Shown piece by piece: positions 1-9,868 of a stretch of DNA of 64,000 nt; within the stretch, counting starts at the first letter, position 1, and each line of letters begins with the position of its first letter. A program made the position numbers and the translations under genes. The notes below the pieces were generated by a model, which did no database searches, was not told where the DNA came from, and worked only from the letters and a program-made list of their open reading frames with translations. Source of the stretch: Clostridium sp. JN-9 (GTDB lineage: Bacteria > Bacillota > Clostridia > Clostridiales > Clostridiaceae); NCBI RefSeq assembly GCF_004103695.1, contig NZ_CP035280.1, positions 2,666,001 to 2,730,000 of the forward strand, given 5' to 3'.

Positions 1-305
1 CTGTTTAAAGGAAGATCTATGGATGGATTGGAAATATAACCTTTTACGTGAGTATCTGCATAGGCAATAACTACAATATTCCCCGCTTGTCCTCCGCCAT
101 TTATTTTCAATGTTAATTTATCTTCTTCATTTTTCAGCATTGCCCCCATTAAAGCACCTGCAGTAAGCATTCTTCCTAAAGCTGCAGAAGCTGTTGCTGC
201 ACAGCTGTGAATTTTTGTTCCCTTATTTACAAGTTCTGTAGTTATTGCTGCTATTATTCTTACCTTATCATCCTTAGCTGTAGCATGAATTAATTTATCT
301 GCCAT
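1..305 (-). CDS. hslO: 33 kDa redox-regulated chaperone Hsp33, N-terminal part
   Basis: This is the first 101 codons of a gene that runs off the left edge. The protein begins [17 protein letters not shown], continues through [15 protein letters not shown] and [14 protein letters not shown], and reaches [12 protein letters not shown]. That is the N-terminal core of Hsp33, a cytoplasmic holdase chaperone switched on by oxidation. The zinc-binding CxC and CxxC cysteines that act as the redox switch lie in the missing C-terminal part, so redox control cannot be confirmed here. The ATG follows a GAGAGGAA ribosome site with good spacing. It is the last gene of this minus-strand stretch visible in the window. 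Confidence 0.9.
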   Translation of the reverse strand, partial: MADKLIHATAKDDKVRIIAAITTELVNKGTKIHSCAATASAALGRMLTAGALMGAMLKNEEDKLTLKINGGGQAGNIVVIAYADTHVKGYISNPSIDLPLN

Positions 306-342
306 TAATATTCCTCTCTTTCAAAACATTAAATTGTGACAA

Positions 343-1086
343 TCATTGTTCCTTCTTTAAAAAATATGCAATTCTTTCTGTGGTATCAGTAATTTTATTA
401 TGTGTATAGTTATCCAGCTTTTTGATTATAGTAAATCCTGTTTTGTCTAAAATGGCCTCAATCTGGTCATCCTTATATGCTCTTTCTCTATGCTGTTCAT
501 CAAATCTTTCATAAAGTTCTCCACTTTTTATGAAAAAAGTTATGAACATGTCCACAATTTCCTTGTTAAATTCATTATCCCATATATATACAACATCATC
601 GTTATCAAAATGATATATATTATTTCCTAATATCTCCGATATTTTATAATATGAATTAATATCAAAAACAAATATTCCATTGCAATTTAAATGATTATAT
701 ACTCCCTTAAAATACTCTTCAAGATTATTTTCATCTGTAATATAGTTTGTTGAATCCAGGCAGCATGTTATTAAATCAAATTTTTTATTTAAATTTAAGC
801 TGCATATATCCTGCTGAATAAGTTTTGCTCTGATACCTGTATTCTTAAGTTTGTTTTCAGCTTCACTTAACATTTCAGAAGATAAATCCACTCCCCATAC
901 CTGCCTGAAACTCTTCCCTATGTACTTGGTTATATTGCCGGTACCACAGGCTAAATCAAGGTAAGCATCTTTATTTATGTTTTCTTCGCTGCAAAGCTGT
1001 ATAATCTTATGAGCCCAGCATGAATAGTCTATATCACAGTTTATTAACTCATCATATATATGAGCAAATTTTTCATAGCACTCCAT
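343..1086 (-). CDS. class I SAM-dependent methyltransferase
   Basis: The 247-residue protein carries the class I Rossmann methyltransferase signature. Motif I, LDLACGTGN, lies near residues 43-51 and binds S-adenosylmethionine; the acidic residue of motif II is in WGVDLSSEML; the post-motif segment FDLITCCLDSTNYI follows. It resembles the small cytosolic methyltransferases often annotated only as 'class I SAM-dependent methyltransferase', and the substrate cannot be read from sequence. A GGGGTGG element precedes the ATG. hslO follows 37 bp downstream on the same strand with no terminator between, so the two may be co-transcribed. Confidence 0.85.
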   Translation of the reverse strand: MECYEKFAHIYDELINCDIDYSCWAHKIIQLCSEENINKDAYLDLACGTGNITKYIGKSFRQVWGVDLSSEMLSEAENKLKNTGIRAKLIQQDICSLNLNKKFDLITCCLDSTNYITDENNLEEYFKGVYNHLNCNGIFVFDINSYYKISEILGNNIYHFDNDDVVYIWDNEFNKEIVDMFITFFIKSGELYERFDEQHRERAYKDDQIEAILDKTGFTIIKKLDNYTHNKITDTTERIAYFLKKEQ

Positions 1087-1102
1087 TAAACCACCCCATT
1101 AA

Positions 1103-1211
1103 AACAAATAACAAAGATTAAAGATTAAAGATTAAAGATTGTGGATTTTCAGCTGAAGCTGAAAATCTTTAATTTAAGTTTTGCCACCATGGCAAAACTG
1201 TGTTATTTGTT
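1103..1211. repeat. palindromic intergenic repeat with AAAGATT heptamers
   Basis: An outer inverted repeat, AACAAATAACA (1103-1113) against TGTTATTTGTT (1201-1211), encloses about four tandem AAAGATT units (from about 1113) and two hairpins. The first hairpin is GATTTTCAGCT/AGCTGAAAATC (1144-1167) and the second is AGTTTTGCCA/TGGCAAAACT (1177-1199). The same building blocks recur near 13.1, 14.0, 14.4, 14.6, 44.5 and 60.5 kb. It looks like a non-autonomous MITE-like unit. It lies between the spore-protein gene and the methyltransferase gene and may also end transcription of the spore-protein gene. Confidence 0.75.
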
Positions 1212-1255
1212 ATTATTTACTTTATGTTAAATATTATATATAAAATTAATTATAG

Positions 1256-1510
1256 TCAATAATTATATTTGATTATATCTCTATTTTTAGGGAGGTTCTT
1301 ATCCTTCTTTCTCTTGGTCATAATACCGCCTATTCTTCCTGTCTCTTCTGCAGTGAGGCCGCTCCAGCCAAGAGCATCAACCTTTTCCTTTAAGCCCAAT
1401 TCCTCTGCGATTTCATATTTCATTTCTTCACGAAGCTTTTCAGCACTGGTGAGCTGTCTATGAGATTTAATTTTGGCTTTAATGACTTTTTTTAAAGGTG
1501 TATTCCCCAT
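1256..1510 (-). CDS. alpha/beta-type small acid-soluble spore protein
   Basis: The 84-residue product contains MKYEIAEELGL, which fits the site cut by the germination protease GPR (between Glu and Ile), and GWSGLTAEETGRIGGIMTKRK, which matches the conserved C-terminal half of alpha/beta SASPs. These proteins coat spore DNA and protect it from UV and heat, and are degraded at germination. The protein is somewhat longer than the usual 60-75 residues because of a basic N-terminal segment (LKKVIKAKIKSHR) and a basic tail. A GGAGGGTTATC ribosome site precedes the ATG. Expression in the forespore under sigma-G would be expected from the family; I could not pick a convincing sigma-G promoter by eye. 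Confidence 0.88.
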   Translation of the reverse strand: MGNTPLKKVIKAKIKSHRQLTSAEKLREEMKYEIAEELGLKEKVDALGWSGLTAEETGRIGGIMTKRKKDKNLPKNRDIIKYNY

Positions 1511-1588
1511 GATAACCCTCCTAATTTGTTTACATTTTAGTATTAGCAGTTATACTGGCTTTTATACTAAAATAGTGCAAAATAAAAA

Positions 1589-1608
1589 GGCAGGGAATAT
1601 TCCCCGCC
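1589..1608 (-). terminator. Rho-independent terminator of the opp operon
   Basis: The hairpin GGC-A-GGG AATATT CCC-C-GCC is followed on the minus strand by a TTTTTATTTT run, 5 bp after the oppF stop codon. It closes the oppABCDF transcript. Confidence 0.8.
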
Positions 1609-1613
1609 AATAT

Positions 1614-2570
1614 TTAGAAGAGATGACAAGCTACAAAATGATCCTTTTCTATTTCTTTAAATTCAGGATCCTTTTCCAGACAAATTGGTTTTGCATATCT
1701 GCATCTGGCTGCAAATCTGCATCCAGGTTTAGGATTGATTGGGCTTGGTACTTCGCCCTCCAGCATAATCCTCTTTCTTTTTCTTTCTATCTCAGGATCT
1801 GGTATAGGTATAGCAGAAAGAAGCGCCTGCGTATACGGGTGCAGCGGTTTTTCATATAAATCATGACTGCTGGCCAGCTCCACCATAGTACCTAAATACA
1901 TAACTCCAACTCTGTCTGATATATGTTTAACCATTGAAAGGTCATGTGCTATAAATAAATAGGTTAATCCTAATTCCCTTTGAAGTTTTATAAGTAAATT
2001 TACTATCTGGGCCTGAATTGATACATCAAGTGCTGATATAGGTTCATCGCACACAATAAATTCAGGTTCTATTGCAAGTGCTCTTGCAATACCAATTCTT
2101 TGTCTCTGTCCGCCTGAAAACTCATGAGGAAACCTGGAAGCATGCTCCTTATTCAGTCCTACAAGACTTAACAGTTCATAGATTTTATTAGTCCTTTCCT
2201 GTCCTGAATAAATATTATGAATATCAATTCCCTCGCCAATAATATCTCCAACGGTCATTCTTGGATTTAATGATGCATATGGATCCTGGAATATTATCTG
2301 AGCTTTTTTAGTAAATTCCTTCTTTTCTTTATTATCAAATTTATGAATATCAACTCCATCGTAAAGTACTTCTCCGCCTGTAGCTGAATATAGTCCTAAA
2401 ACAGTTCTTCCACAGGTAGTCTTACCACATCCTGATTCACCAACGAGTCCAAATGTCTCGCCTTTTTTTATATCAAAGCTTACATTATCTACAGCTTTCA
2501 ATGTGGCATTTTTACCAACTTTAAAGTATTTTTTCAGGTTTTTTACCTGCACTAAAACATCATTTGCCAC
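1614..2570 (-). CDS. oppF: oligopeptide ABC transporter ATP-binding protein OppF
   Basis: This 318-residue cytoplasmic ATPase powers peptide import with OppD. Walker A is GESGCGKT (residues 44-51), the signature is FSGGQRQRIGIARAL, and Walker B is FIVCDEPISALD. The C-terminal oligopeptide-type extension has the cysteine-rich stretch GCRFAARCRYAKPIC, where a 4Fe-4S cluster has been proposed in Opp/Dpp ATPases. The start codon is GTG and its first G is the last base of the oppD TAG stop, giving a 1-nt overlap. Its ribosome site GGAGGTGA is inside the oppD end, so the two genes are translationally coupled. It is the last gene of the operon. Confidence 0.93.
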   Translation of the reverse strand: MANDVLVQVKNLKKYFKVGKNATLKAVDNVSFDIKKGETFGLVGESGCGKTTCGRTVLGLYSATGGEVLYDGVDIHKFDNKEKKEFTKKAQIIFQDPYASLNPRMTVGDIIGEGIDIHNIYSGQERTNKIYELLSLVGLNKEHASRFPHEFSGGQRQRIGIARALAIEPEFIVCDEPISALDVSIQAQIVNLLIKLQRELGLTYLFIAHDLSMVKHISDRVGVMYLGTMVELASSHDLYEKPLHPYTQALLSAIPIPDPEIERKRKRIMLEGEVPSPINPKPGCRFAARCRYAKPICLEKDPEFKEIEKDHFVACHLF

Positions 2571-3589
2571 TATAGCTCACCTCCTTCAGTTTCCTCTCTG
2601 TTAACTGCCGGAGCCAATGGATGCTTCAGCCAGCAGCTTACCTGATGAGTTTCACTTAGCTTTGTAACCTCAGGCATTGCTTCCTTACATATAGGCATGC
2701 AGTAAATACATCTTGAAGCAAATGGGCATCCTACTGGAGGCTTTAACAGATCCGGAGGTGTTCCATGTATGGAATACAGCGAATTCTTTTGTTTTGTATC
2801 CAGTCTTGGTACTGATTTTAATAGTGCCCATGTATATGGATGCTGAGCATTATAGAATATTTCATCAGTGGTGCCTCTTTCTATAATTTTACCTGCATAC
2901 ATTACCTGAATTCTATGGGCAATATCTGCCACTACTCCAAGATCATGAGTTATCATAATTACTGCTGTTCCAAGCTTATTCTGAAGATCCTTTATTAAAT
3001 CAATTATCTGAGCCTGAATTGTAACATCCAGTGCAGTTGTAGGCTCATCTGCAATAAGAACCTTAGGATTGCATGCAATAGCAATGGCAATCATAGCTCT
3101 TTGTCTCATACCACCGGAAAATTCATGCGGGTACTGGTTTGCTCTCTTTTCTGCATTAGGGATATTAACCAGGTTAAGCATTTTTACAGCTTCATCAAAT
3201 GCTTCCTTCTTACTCATTCCCCTATGGATAATAAGGCTTTCTGCAATTTGTTTGCCTACCTTCATAGTAGGATTTAGTGATGTCATTGGATCCTGGAATA
3301 TCATGCTTATATCTGATCCTCTCAGCTGTCTTAACTCATTTTCCTTCATTGTAAGAACATCTTTACCGTCAAAGGTAATAACAGAGCCTTTTTTAATTTC
3401 TCCCGGAGGAGTTTGAATTAATCTCATCAGTGACTTGGCTGTAACAGTTTTACCGCAGCCTGACTCACCAACTATAGCCAGAGTTTCACCTTTATCAAGG
3501 TGGAAGTCAACGCCTCTTACAGACTGTACTTCACCTGCATAGGTATGATATGAAACCCTTAAATTTTTTACATCTAGTATTCTATCCAT
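2570..3589 (-). CDS. oppD: oligopeptide ABC transporter ATP-binding protein OppD
   Basis: This 339-residue protein is the second ATPase of the Opp importer. It shows Walker A GESGCGKT near residues 41-48, the Q-loop SMIFQDPMTSLNP, signature FSGGMRQRAMIAIA and Walker B VLIADEPTTALD. The C-terminal oligopeptide domain contains GCPFASRCIYCMPIC, again a cluster of cysteines. A GGGGAGGG site lies upstream of the ATG. The gene sits between oppC (15-bp gap) and oppF (1-nt overlap). Pairing of two related ATPases with two permeases is the standard Opp layout. Confidence 0.93.
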   Translation of the reverse strand: MDRILDVKNLRVSYHTYAGEVQSVRGVDFHLDKGETLAIVGESGCGKTVTAKSLMRLIQTPPGEIKKGSVITFDGKDVLTMKENELRQLRGSDISMIFQDPMTSLNPTMKVGKQIAESLIIHRGMSKKEAFDEAVKMLNLVNIPNAEKRANQYPHEFSGGMRQRAMIAIAIACNPKVLIADEPTTALDVTIQAQIIDLIKDLQNKLGTAVIMITHDLGVVADIAHRIQVMYAGKIIERGTTDEIFYNAQHPYTWALLKSVPRLDTKQKNSLYSIHGTPPDLLKPPVGCPFASRCIYCMPICKEAMPEVTKLSETHQVSCWLKHPLAPAVNREETEGGEL

Positions 3590-3604
3590 ATTCTTTCCCT
3601 CCCC

Positions 3605-4525
3605 TTACTGACGTAGTCTTGGATCCAATGCATCTCTTAAACCATCACCAAGAAGGTTAAAAGATAACATGGTCAAGCTAATAAGTAGTGACGGGACGAA
3701 TAACTGGTATGGGTAAAACATTAAATTCTGCTGAGCTCCTGAAGCCAATGCGCCCCAGCTTGTATTTGGAGATTGTACTCCTAGTCCAATGAAACTTAAG
3801 AAGGCTTCACCAAATATAAATGACGGTACATCCAATGTTATTGCAACAATCATAACACCCATTGTATTTGGAATTAAATGCTTTGCAATAATTCTTGAAG
3901 TATCTGCTCCTAAAGCCTGCGCAGCCAGCACATATTCCTGTTCTCTGATCTGTAATACCTGTCCTCTTATTAATCTTGCCATACCACACCACCCTGTAAT
4001 GGTCATGGCAATAATTATGGAAAATACTCCGCCAGTTCCCATTATAAGTGAAATAAGTATAACAATAATTAAATATGGAACACTTATTAATATTTCAACA
4101 ATTCTCATCATTATATCATCAACAAAGCCGCCGAAATATCCTGAAATACCTCCATATATAACACCAATTATAACTTCAATGAGGGTTCCCACAATACCAA
4201 TTATAATTGAAACTCTGCCGCCATACCAGGATCTTGCAAATAAATCCCTGCCAAGCTGATCTGTTCCAAAAAGATGAGTTGCATTTGGTTTCACATTAAT
4301 TGCTGCCTGGTCTATAGACTCCTGCTTAAAAGGAACCATATATGGTCCAAAAATGGTCATAAATATTATTATAATTAAAATAATTAATGAAGCAATTGCC
4401 ACTTTATTCTGCTTTAGTCTACGCCATGCATCCTGGAAGTATGTTATATTAGGTCTTAATATTTCGTCAGCATTGGCATTTTCACAACCAATTATCTTAA
4501 ACTTATCTTTATTTAAGTCCGCCAT
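3605..4525 (-). CDS. oppC: oligopeptide ABC transporter permease OppC
   Basis: The 306-residue integral membrane protein has the OppC_N region with the first membrane helix (VAIASLIILIIIIFMTIFG), a periplasm-type loop with GTDQLGRDLFARSWYGGRVS, and the BPD_transp_1 domain. The EAA loop that contacts the ATPase is seen as EQEYVLAAQALGADTSRIIAKHLIP. It forms the translocation channel with OppB. A GGGGGG ribosome site precedes ATG. The spacing to oppB is 11 bp, consistent with one operon. Confidence 0.93.
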   Translation of the reverse strand: MADLNKDKFKIIGCENANADEILRPNITYFQDAWRRLKQNKVAIASLIILIIIIFMTIFGPYMVPFKQESIDQAAINVKPNATHLFGTDQLGRDLFARSWYGGRVSIIIGIVGTLIEVIIGVIYGGISGYFGGFVDDIMMRIVEILISVPYLIIVILISLIMGTGGVFSIIIAMTITGWCGMARLIRGQVLQIREQEYVLAAQALGADTSRIIAKHLIPNTMGVMIVAITLDVPSFIFGEAFLSFIGLGVQSPNTSWGALASGAQQNLMFYPYQLFVPSLLISLTMLSFNLLGDGLRDALDPRLRQ

Positions 4526-4536
4526 TGATTTCCCCC

Positions 4537-5472
4537 CTATCTCTTTTCGCCTGTTACTCTGATTCTTGGATCTATTACGCTGTAGAGAATATCAACGATA
4601 ACTAATGAAACAATATACAAAAATGCCATGAATATTGTTAATCCCATTATCAATGTATAATCTCTATTGCTGACAGATGATACAAAGGAATCTCCAAGTC
4701 CAGGAATTGCAAATATACTCTCTATAACAAAGGAACCTGTCAATATTCCAGCTATTTGTGGTCCTAAAATTGTTATAGCAGGGAGAATAGCATTTCTTAT
4801 TATATGTTTCCAAATCAATGATAATTTAGAAACGCCTTTTGCCTTTGCAGTTAAAATATAATCTTGTCCAATTACATCCAAACAGTTATTCCTCATATAT
4901 CTTGCATATACAGCAACTGGGCTTAAACTTAAGGCAAAGGTAGGCAGTATTGTATGTGCCGTAGTCCCCCAGCCTGATGTTGGGAATATTGGGTACTTAT
5001 ATGTGAACAGCCACTGCAGCAGCGATGCAAAAACAAAGCTGGGTATTGATACACCTACCAGTGCAATGAACATAACCACATAATCCGGCCATTTGTTTCT
5101 GTTAAATGCAGCGATTATTCCTAAAACAACTCCTAGGATAAATCCTACAGCTATAGCTTGCACACCAATTCTTGCTGATTTTGGCAGGCCAAGCTTAATT
5201 ATGTCTGATACTTGTCTTCCAGGGAAGTTCAGTGATTCACCTAAATCACCATGAAGCACAGCCCTGTCTAGAAAGTTAACATATTGAGTAGATACGGGTT
5301 TGTCTAATCCATACTTAGCATAAAAGTTGATTCTTACTTGTTCAGGTAGTTTTCTAGCAGCACTTGCCAGTGGATCACCTGGGATAGTATGTATTAACAT
5401 AAATGTTATTGTAGCAACAATCCATAATGTTACAAGCATATACCCAAGTCTTTTTAATATAAACTTGATCAT
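4537..5472 (-). CDS. oppB: oligopeptide ABC transporter permease OppB
   Basis: The 311-residue permease partner of OppC starts MIKFILKRLGYMLVTLWIVATITF, the typical OppB N-terminal helix, and later has LNFPGRQVSDII and the EAA loop QDYILTAKAKGVSKLSLIWKHIIRNAILP. I place the start at the ATG at 5472 rather than at the ATG six bases upstream (5478): the GGAGGG ribosome site directly abuts the upstream ATG but is six bases from the chosen one. The gap to oppA is 111 bp and carries no obvious terminator, so read-through from oppA is likely. Confidence 0.92.
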   Translation of the reverse strand: MIKFILKRLGYMLVTLWIVATITFMLIHTIPGDPLASAARKLPEQVRINFYAKYGLDKPVSTQYVNFLDRAVLHGDLGESLNFPGRQVSDIIKLGLPKSARIGVQAIAVGFILGVVLGIIAAFNRNKWPDYVVMFIALVGVSIPSFVFASLLQWLFTYKYPIFPTSGWGTTAHTILPTFALSLSPVAVYARYMRNNCLDVIGQDYILTAKAKGVSKLSLIWKHIIRNAILPAITILGPQIAGILTGSFVIESIFAIPGLGDSFVSSVSNRDYTLIMGLTIFMAFLYIVSLVIVDILYSVIDPRIRVTGEKR

Positions 5473-5583
5473 TGTCATCCCTCCATATATACATAAATAT
5501 ATATAAACCTGATACAGCAGAGTTGATAACTCTGCTGCATCTGATTTAAACTATACACAATGAATTTATATTATCTCTTCTAA

Positions 5584-7290
5584 TTATTTTGTTCCTGCTG
5601 GTCTTCCTTGTGTATAAGCATATTTAAATTCTGAACCTGAACCAAATAATGGGCTCATTAAGTTTTTAACATATTTAGCTCTGTATGTGTTTCTCATTCT
5701 ATAAACTGTTGGTGATATTACAGCGTCATCATATAATAATATTTTTTCTGCCTGTTTGAATAAGTCAGCTCTTTCATCGTTCTTATCAGCGCCTAATGAA
5801 CCAGCCTTTTTAACTAATTCATCATATTTTGGATTGCTCCATCCTGTTGGGACTATTCCAGCATTTGATTCCCACATGTCAAACTCTGTCATTGGGTCGT
5901 TGTAGTCTCCGCTCCATGCCATTGAAGCCATCTCATACTGCATATCATCAGTTCTCTTCTGGAATACTGGCCATTCAACATATTCAACTTTAACAGTAAC
6001 TCCTAAAGCTTTTTGGAACATCTGCTGCTGGAATTCAGCAAACTGTTTTGAAGTCTGATCTGTACCAGCTTCTAACATATTAAAGGTAATCTTTGATGGA
6101 TCAGGATCCATTCCTAATTCCTTTAAGCCTTCAATAAATAAAGCTTTTGCATCTTTATTTTCTTCAGCTAATGTCTTTATAGGTTCATAGTTAACTGTCT
6201 TTCTGAAGTCTTTTCCACCTATTTGTAATGATGGAGGACACCATCCATATGCTGGATATGCTAAGCCATTATATAATGTCTTAACAATACCTTCTCTGTC
6301 TGTAGCCAGTGATATTGCTTTTCTAACTTTTACATTGCTGAATAACTTAACTTTTTCATTAGTAAAGATATAACTTGTTGATGGGTCATAGCCCTTAATT
6401 ACATTAAATTTACCAGTCTGGTCAAACTTCTGAGTCCATTCTGGTTTACTTACTGCAAGTGAATCTAAGGAACCATTTAGAAGCTCAGTCATTCTTGTCT
6501 GCTCTTCTTTTACTATATTCATGGTAACTTTGTCTAATTTAACTGATTTTGCATCCCAGTATTCTTTGTTTTTAGCAAGTTCCACTTTGTTTCCATGTAC
6601 CCAGTTTGTAATTGTAAATGGACCTGAGAATACCATGGTATTAGCTTCTGTACCAAATTTTCCGGCAGCTGCATCAACCTTATCTTTTCTTTGAGGCATC
6701 ATAACTTTAAAGTATGTTATATTTAAGAAATATGCACATGGTCCTTCAAGTTTAATTTCAAGAGTCTTGTCATCAAGTGCTTTTACTCCTACTACATCAG
6801 GAGAAGCATTTTTCTTAGGATCATTGTATTCAGCAGCACCCTTTATAGGCATTAAAAGGAATGAATATTGTGATGCTGTTTTTGGATCTAATGTCCTCTT
6901 AATAGCATATTCATACTCTGATGCTTTAACTTTTTGTCCATCTGACCATTTAAAGTCTCTTAAATGGAAAGTCCAGGTTAAACCATCTGGAGAAACATCC
7001 CACTTTTCTGCCCCAGCAGGTTTAATAACGTCTTTCCCATTGGCATCCTGCTCTATTCTTGTCAAAGCTTCCTGTGTCTCACTCAGTACCTGAGATGAAT
7101 AAAGATCTGTTGACTTTGATGGATCTAATGTCTTTGGTTCCTGAGCCAGAACCAGATTTAAATATTGATCCTTATCAGGCTGAGCACTCGTTTGACCAGT
7201 TTCTGATTTAGTTCCACCGCAGCCAACTAACGCAGTCGTTGCAGTCATAGCAAGTGTTAGTACTACAGCAACTAATTTTTTACTTTTCAC
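5584..7290 (-). CDS. oppA: oligopeptide-binding lipoprotein OppA
   Basis: The 568-residue extracellular solute-binding protein (SBP family 5) captures peptides for the OppBCDF transporter. It starts at GTG behind GGGGGAATTTTA. The signal peptide ends in the lipobox ALVGC, so Cys24 should be lipidated and the protein anchored on the outer face of the membrane. The family signature region AEKWDVSPDGLTWTFHLRDFKWSDGQKV is clear. It is the first gene of the operon, as is common when the binding protein is needed in excess. Its long upstream region is shared with asd, which is transcribed divergently. Confidence 0.94.
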   Translation of the reverse strand: MKSKKLVAVVLTLAMTATTALVGCGGTKSETGQTSAQPDKDQYLNLVLAQEPKTLDPSKSTDLYSSQVLSETQEALTRIEQDANGKDVIKPAGAEKWDVSPDGLTWTFHLRDFKWSDGQKVKASEYEYAIKRTLDPKTASQYSFLLMPIKGAAEYNDPKKNASPDVVGVKALDDKTLEIKLEGPCAYFLNITYFKVMMPQRKDKVDAAAGKFGTEANTMVFSGPFTITNWVHGNKVELAKNKEYWDAKSVKLDKVTMNIVKEEQTRMTELLNGSLDSLAVSKPEWTQKFDQTGKFNVIKGYDPSTSYIFTNEKVKLFSNVKVRKAISLATDREGIVKTLYNGLAYPAYGWCPPSLQIGGKDFRKTVNYEPIKTLAEENKDAKALFIEGLKELGMDPDPSKITFNMLEAGTDQTSKQFAEFQQQMFQKALGVTVKVEYVEWPVFQKRTDDMQYEMASMAWSGDYNDPMTEFDMWESNAGIVPTGWSNPKYDELVKKAGSLGADKNDERADLFKQAEKILLYDDAVISPTVYRMRNTYRAKYVKNLMSPLFGSGSEFKYAYTQGRPAGTK

Positions 7291-7921
7291 TAAAATTCCC
7301 CCTTTTAAATGAAATATTATATGTTATAACAAGTATTTCTACTCGTTATTACCTACTTAATTAATATTAAAAATAATAAATAAAAATTACTATTTGCAGT
7401 ATTCTCTTTGTATTATTCTCTAAATATATTATTAACTTATACAAATATATTCAACTAAAAATAAAAAAATCCTGCTAAGTTGTATAAATAATTTGAATAT
7501 TTAGTACTTTTCTAACTATTCTAAATAAAAATTATTAGTTTATGAAAAGTTGCATATTATGAATGCTAATATTGCTATTAGTAACTGCTAGTTATTTATG
7601 TAAGCTTTATAATTTATTGGCATATTATACTGAAAAAATTATTTATCTTATTACTACATGTATTGCTGCACATCCAATTTTATACTATATTAGCATAGAT
7701 TATTTTCAAAGTCAATTAGTATAATTGTAATATTTTACATGGTTTTTACATTTTTTTAATCACAAATATTCAGTTTATTGAATTATTGTATTCTATAATT
7801 TACAATATTGCTTTATTATGTATCACAATATATTTTAGATTCATATTATATTTTTAAAACATATGTATTTTTAAACCTCTTGGTTATATAATATAGTAAA
7901 GAAATTTTAGGAGGGATACAC
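7291..7921. other. 631-bp AT-rich divergent intergenic region (oppA / asd)
   Basis: No credible reading frame or known riboswitch was found. The region must hold the promoters of oppA (minus) and asd (plus). A near-palindrome AACAAGTA/TACTCGTT (one mismatch) lies at about 7328-7347, close to the oppA start, and could be an operator or a leader hairpin. A lysine riboswitch or T-box, which might be expected ahead of a lysine-pathway operon, was looked for and not seen. The asd ribosome site GGAGGGAT lies at the right end. Confidence 0.5.
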
Positions 7922-8914
7922 GTGTCATACAATGTAGCAATAGTTGGTGCTACTGGAATGGTTGGCAGAAAATTTACAGAAGTATTACAGCAGCATGATT
8001 TTCCGGTTAATAATCTTTACCTTTTTGCCTCTTCCAGATCAGCTGGCAGTACAATTAAATTTAAAAATAAAGATGTAACTGTTGAAGAATTAAAAGAGGA
8101 TAATATTAAAGGTAAGAAAATTGATTTTGCATTATTTTCTGCCGGTGGAGATATTAGTAAAGCATTTGCAAAGATATTTGTCCACTATGGTGCCACAGTT
8201 ATAGATAACAGCAGTGCATGGAGAATGAACCCAGAAGTACCTTTGGTAGTACCTGAAGTAAATCCAGAGGATATAAAATGGAATAAGGGCATAATAGCTA
8301 ACCCAAACTGTTCTACTATACAAGCTGTTGTAGCTCTTAAGCCTTTATATGATAAATATGGAATAAAGAGAATTGTATACTCTACCTATCAGGCTGTTTC
8401 GGGAGCCGGCATGGGAGGATATACAGATCTTGTGGAAGGGAATAAAGGAGTTCCTCCAAAGAAGTTTCCATATGCTATTGCAGGCAATATTCTGCCCCAC
8501 ATTGATGTATTTACAGAAGGCGGCTATACAAAAGAAGAAATTAAAATGATAAATGAAACAAGAAAAATATTCCACAATGATAATTTGAGAATTACAGCTA
8601 CTACTGCAAGAGTACCAGTTCTTTATGGACACAGTGAAAGCATAAATGCAGAACTTAACAGTTCATTTGAAATTGAAGATGTTTTTAATTTAATGAAAAA
8701 TGCACCAGGAGTAATACTTAAAGATGATGTTAAAAATCTTGTTTACCCTATGCCTATTGATGCTGCAGGTACAGATGAAGTATATGTGGGAAGAATAAGA
8801 AGAGATTTTAGTGTGGATAATGGCTTGAATCTCTGGGTTGTTGCTGACAATATAAGAAAGGGAGCAGCAACAAATGCAATTCAGATTGCAGAATATATAA
8901 TAAATGATAAATAA
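7922..8914 (+). CDS. asd: aspartate-semialdehyde dehydrogenase
   Basis: This 330-residue enzyme reduces L-aspartyl-4-phosphate to aspartate 4-semialdehyde with NADPH, the branch point to lysine/diaminopimelate, threonine and methionine. The N-terminal dinucleotide fold is VAIVGATGMVGRKF (residues 5-18); the catalytic cysteine is in NPNCSTIQ; the substrate-binding region has VSGAGMGGYTDL. GTG start after AGGAGGGATACAC. It is the first of three genes on the plus strand, followed by dapA after a 63-bp gap, so the trio forms the early DAP branch. Confidence 0.95.
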   Translation: MSYNVAIVGATGMVGRKFTEVLQQHDFPVNNLYLFASSRSAGSTIKFKNKDVTVEELKEDNIKGKKIDFALFSAGGDISKAFAKIFVHYGATVIDNSSAWRMNPEVPLVVPEVNPEDIKWNKGIIANPNCSTIQAVVALKPLYDKYGIKRIVYSTYQAVSGAGMGGYTDLVEGNKGVPPKKFPYAIAGNILPHIDVFTEGGYTKEEIKMINETRKIFHNDNLRITATTARVPVLYGHSESINAELNSSFEIEDVFNLMKNAPGVILKDDVKNLVYPMPIDAAGTDEVYVGRIRRDFSVDNGLNLWVVADNIRKGAATNAIQIAEYIINDK

Positions 8915-8977
8915 AAGTTTATATTCTAACTTTTAAAATTTTTCTGTATATTTAATTATTATTTAAGAGGTGATTTT

Positions 8978-9859
8978 GTGAGCATTTTTAAAGGAAGCGG
9001 AGTTGCCATAGTAACTCCCTTTAATGAAAATGGAGTAAATTTCGATAAACTAAAGGAGCTAATTGAATTCCAGATTAAAAATGGTACAGATGCAGTAATT
9101 ATCTGCGGTACAACTGGAGAAGCTTCTACCATGACAGAGCAGGAGAGAAAAGATACAATAAAATTTACAATTGATACTGTAAATAAGAGAATTCCCGTAA
9201 TTGCCGGTACTGGAAGCAATAGTACAGCTGCAGCTGTGAGCTTCAGCAAATGGGCAGAAAGTGCAGGAGCAGATGCTGTTTTAGTTATTACTCCATATTA
9301 TAATAAAACCACACAGAAGGGACTTGTTCAGCACTTTAAAGCAGTAGCTGACAGTATATCACTTCCCATTATAATATACAATGTACCATCCAGAACTGGA
9401 CTTAATATACTGCCTGAAACACTTTTAAAGCTTGTTAATACCTGCAAAAATATTGCAGCTGTAAAGGAAGCCAGCGGAAATATAAGCCAGATTGCACAAA
9501 TTAAAGCTTTATGCGGAGATAAACTGGATATTTATTCTGGTAATGATGACCAGATAATACCTATTTTAGCTCTTGGAGGTATTGGTGTAATTTCTGTTCT
9601 GGCAAATATAATTCCATCTCAGGTCCATAATATTTGTGATTTGTATTTAAAGGGTCACACAAAAGAAGCTCTGCAGATTCAGCTGGACACTTTAGCCTTG
9701 ACAAATGCATTATTTATTGAAACAAATCCTATTCCTGTTAAAACAGCAATGAATCTAATGGGCATGGAAGTTGGGAATTTAAGACTGCCTCTATGTGAAA
9801 TGACAGAAAAAGGACTTACAGTTTTGAAAACAGAGCTTAAGAATTATAAACTTATATAG
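8978..9859 (+). CDS. dapA: 4-hydroxy-tetrahydrodipicolinate synthase
   Basis: This 293-residue class I aldolase condenses pyruvate with aspartate semialdehyde. The GTTGEAST substrate loop is near residues 43-50, the tyrosine and arginine of YNVPSRTG near 135, and the Schiff-base lysine in AAVKEASGN near 161. GTG start behind AGAGGTGATTTT. Length and motifs are those of the standard DapA TIM barrel. The 9-bp gap to dapB and the order asd-dapA-dapB indicate a single transcript. Confidence 0.95.
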   Translation: MSIFKGSGVAIVTPFNENGVNFDKLKELIEFQIKNGTDAVIICGTTGEASTMTEQERKDTIKFTIDTVNKRIPVIAGTGSNSTAAAVSFSKWAESAGADAVLVITPYYNKTTQKGLVQHFKAVADSISLPIIIYNVPSRTGLNILPETLLKLVNTCKNIAAVKEASGNISQIAQIKALCGDKLDIYSGNDDQIIPILALGGIGVISVLANIIPSQVHNICDLYLKGHTKEALQIQLDTLALTNALFIETNPIPVKTAMNLMGMEVGNLRLPLCEMTEKGLTVLKTELKNYKLI

Positions 9860-9868
9860 GAGGTTGTT

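Noticed and set aside
7291-7921. Lysine riboswitch or T-box expected ahead of asd-dapA-dapB
   Set aside because: No conserved aptamer elements, T-box motif or leader terminator are visible; the region is plain AT-rich DNA.
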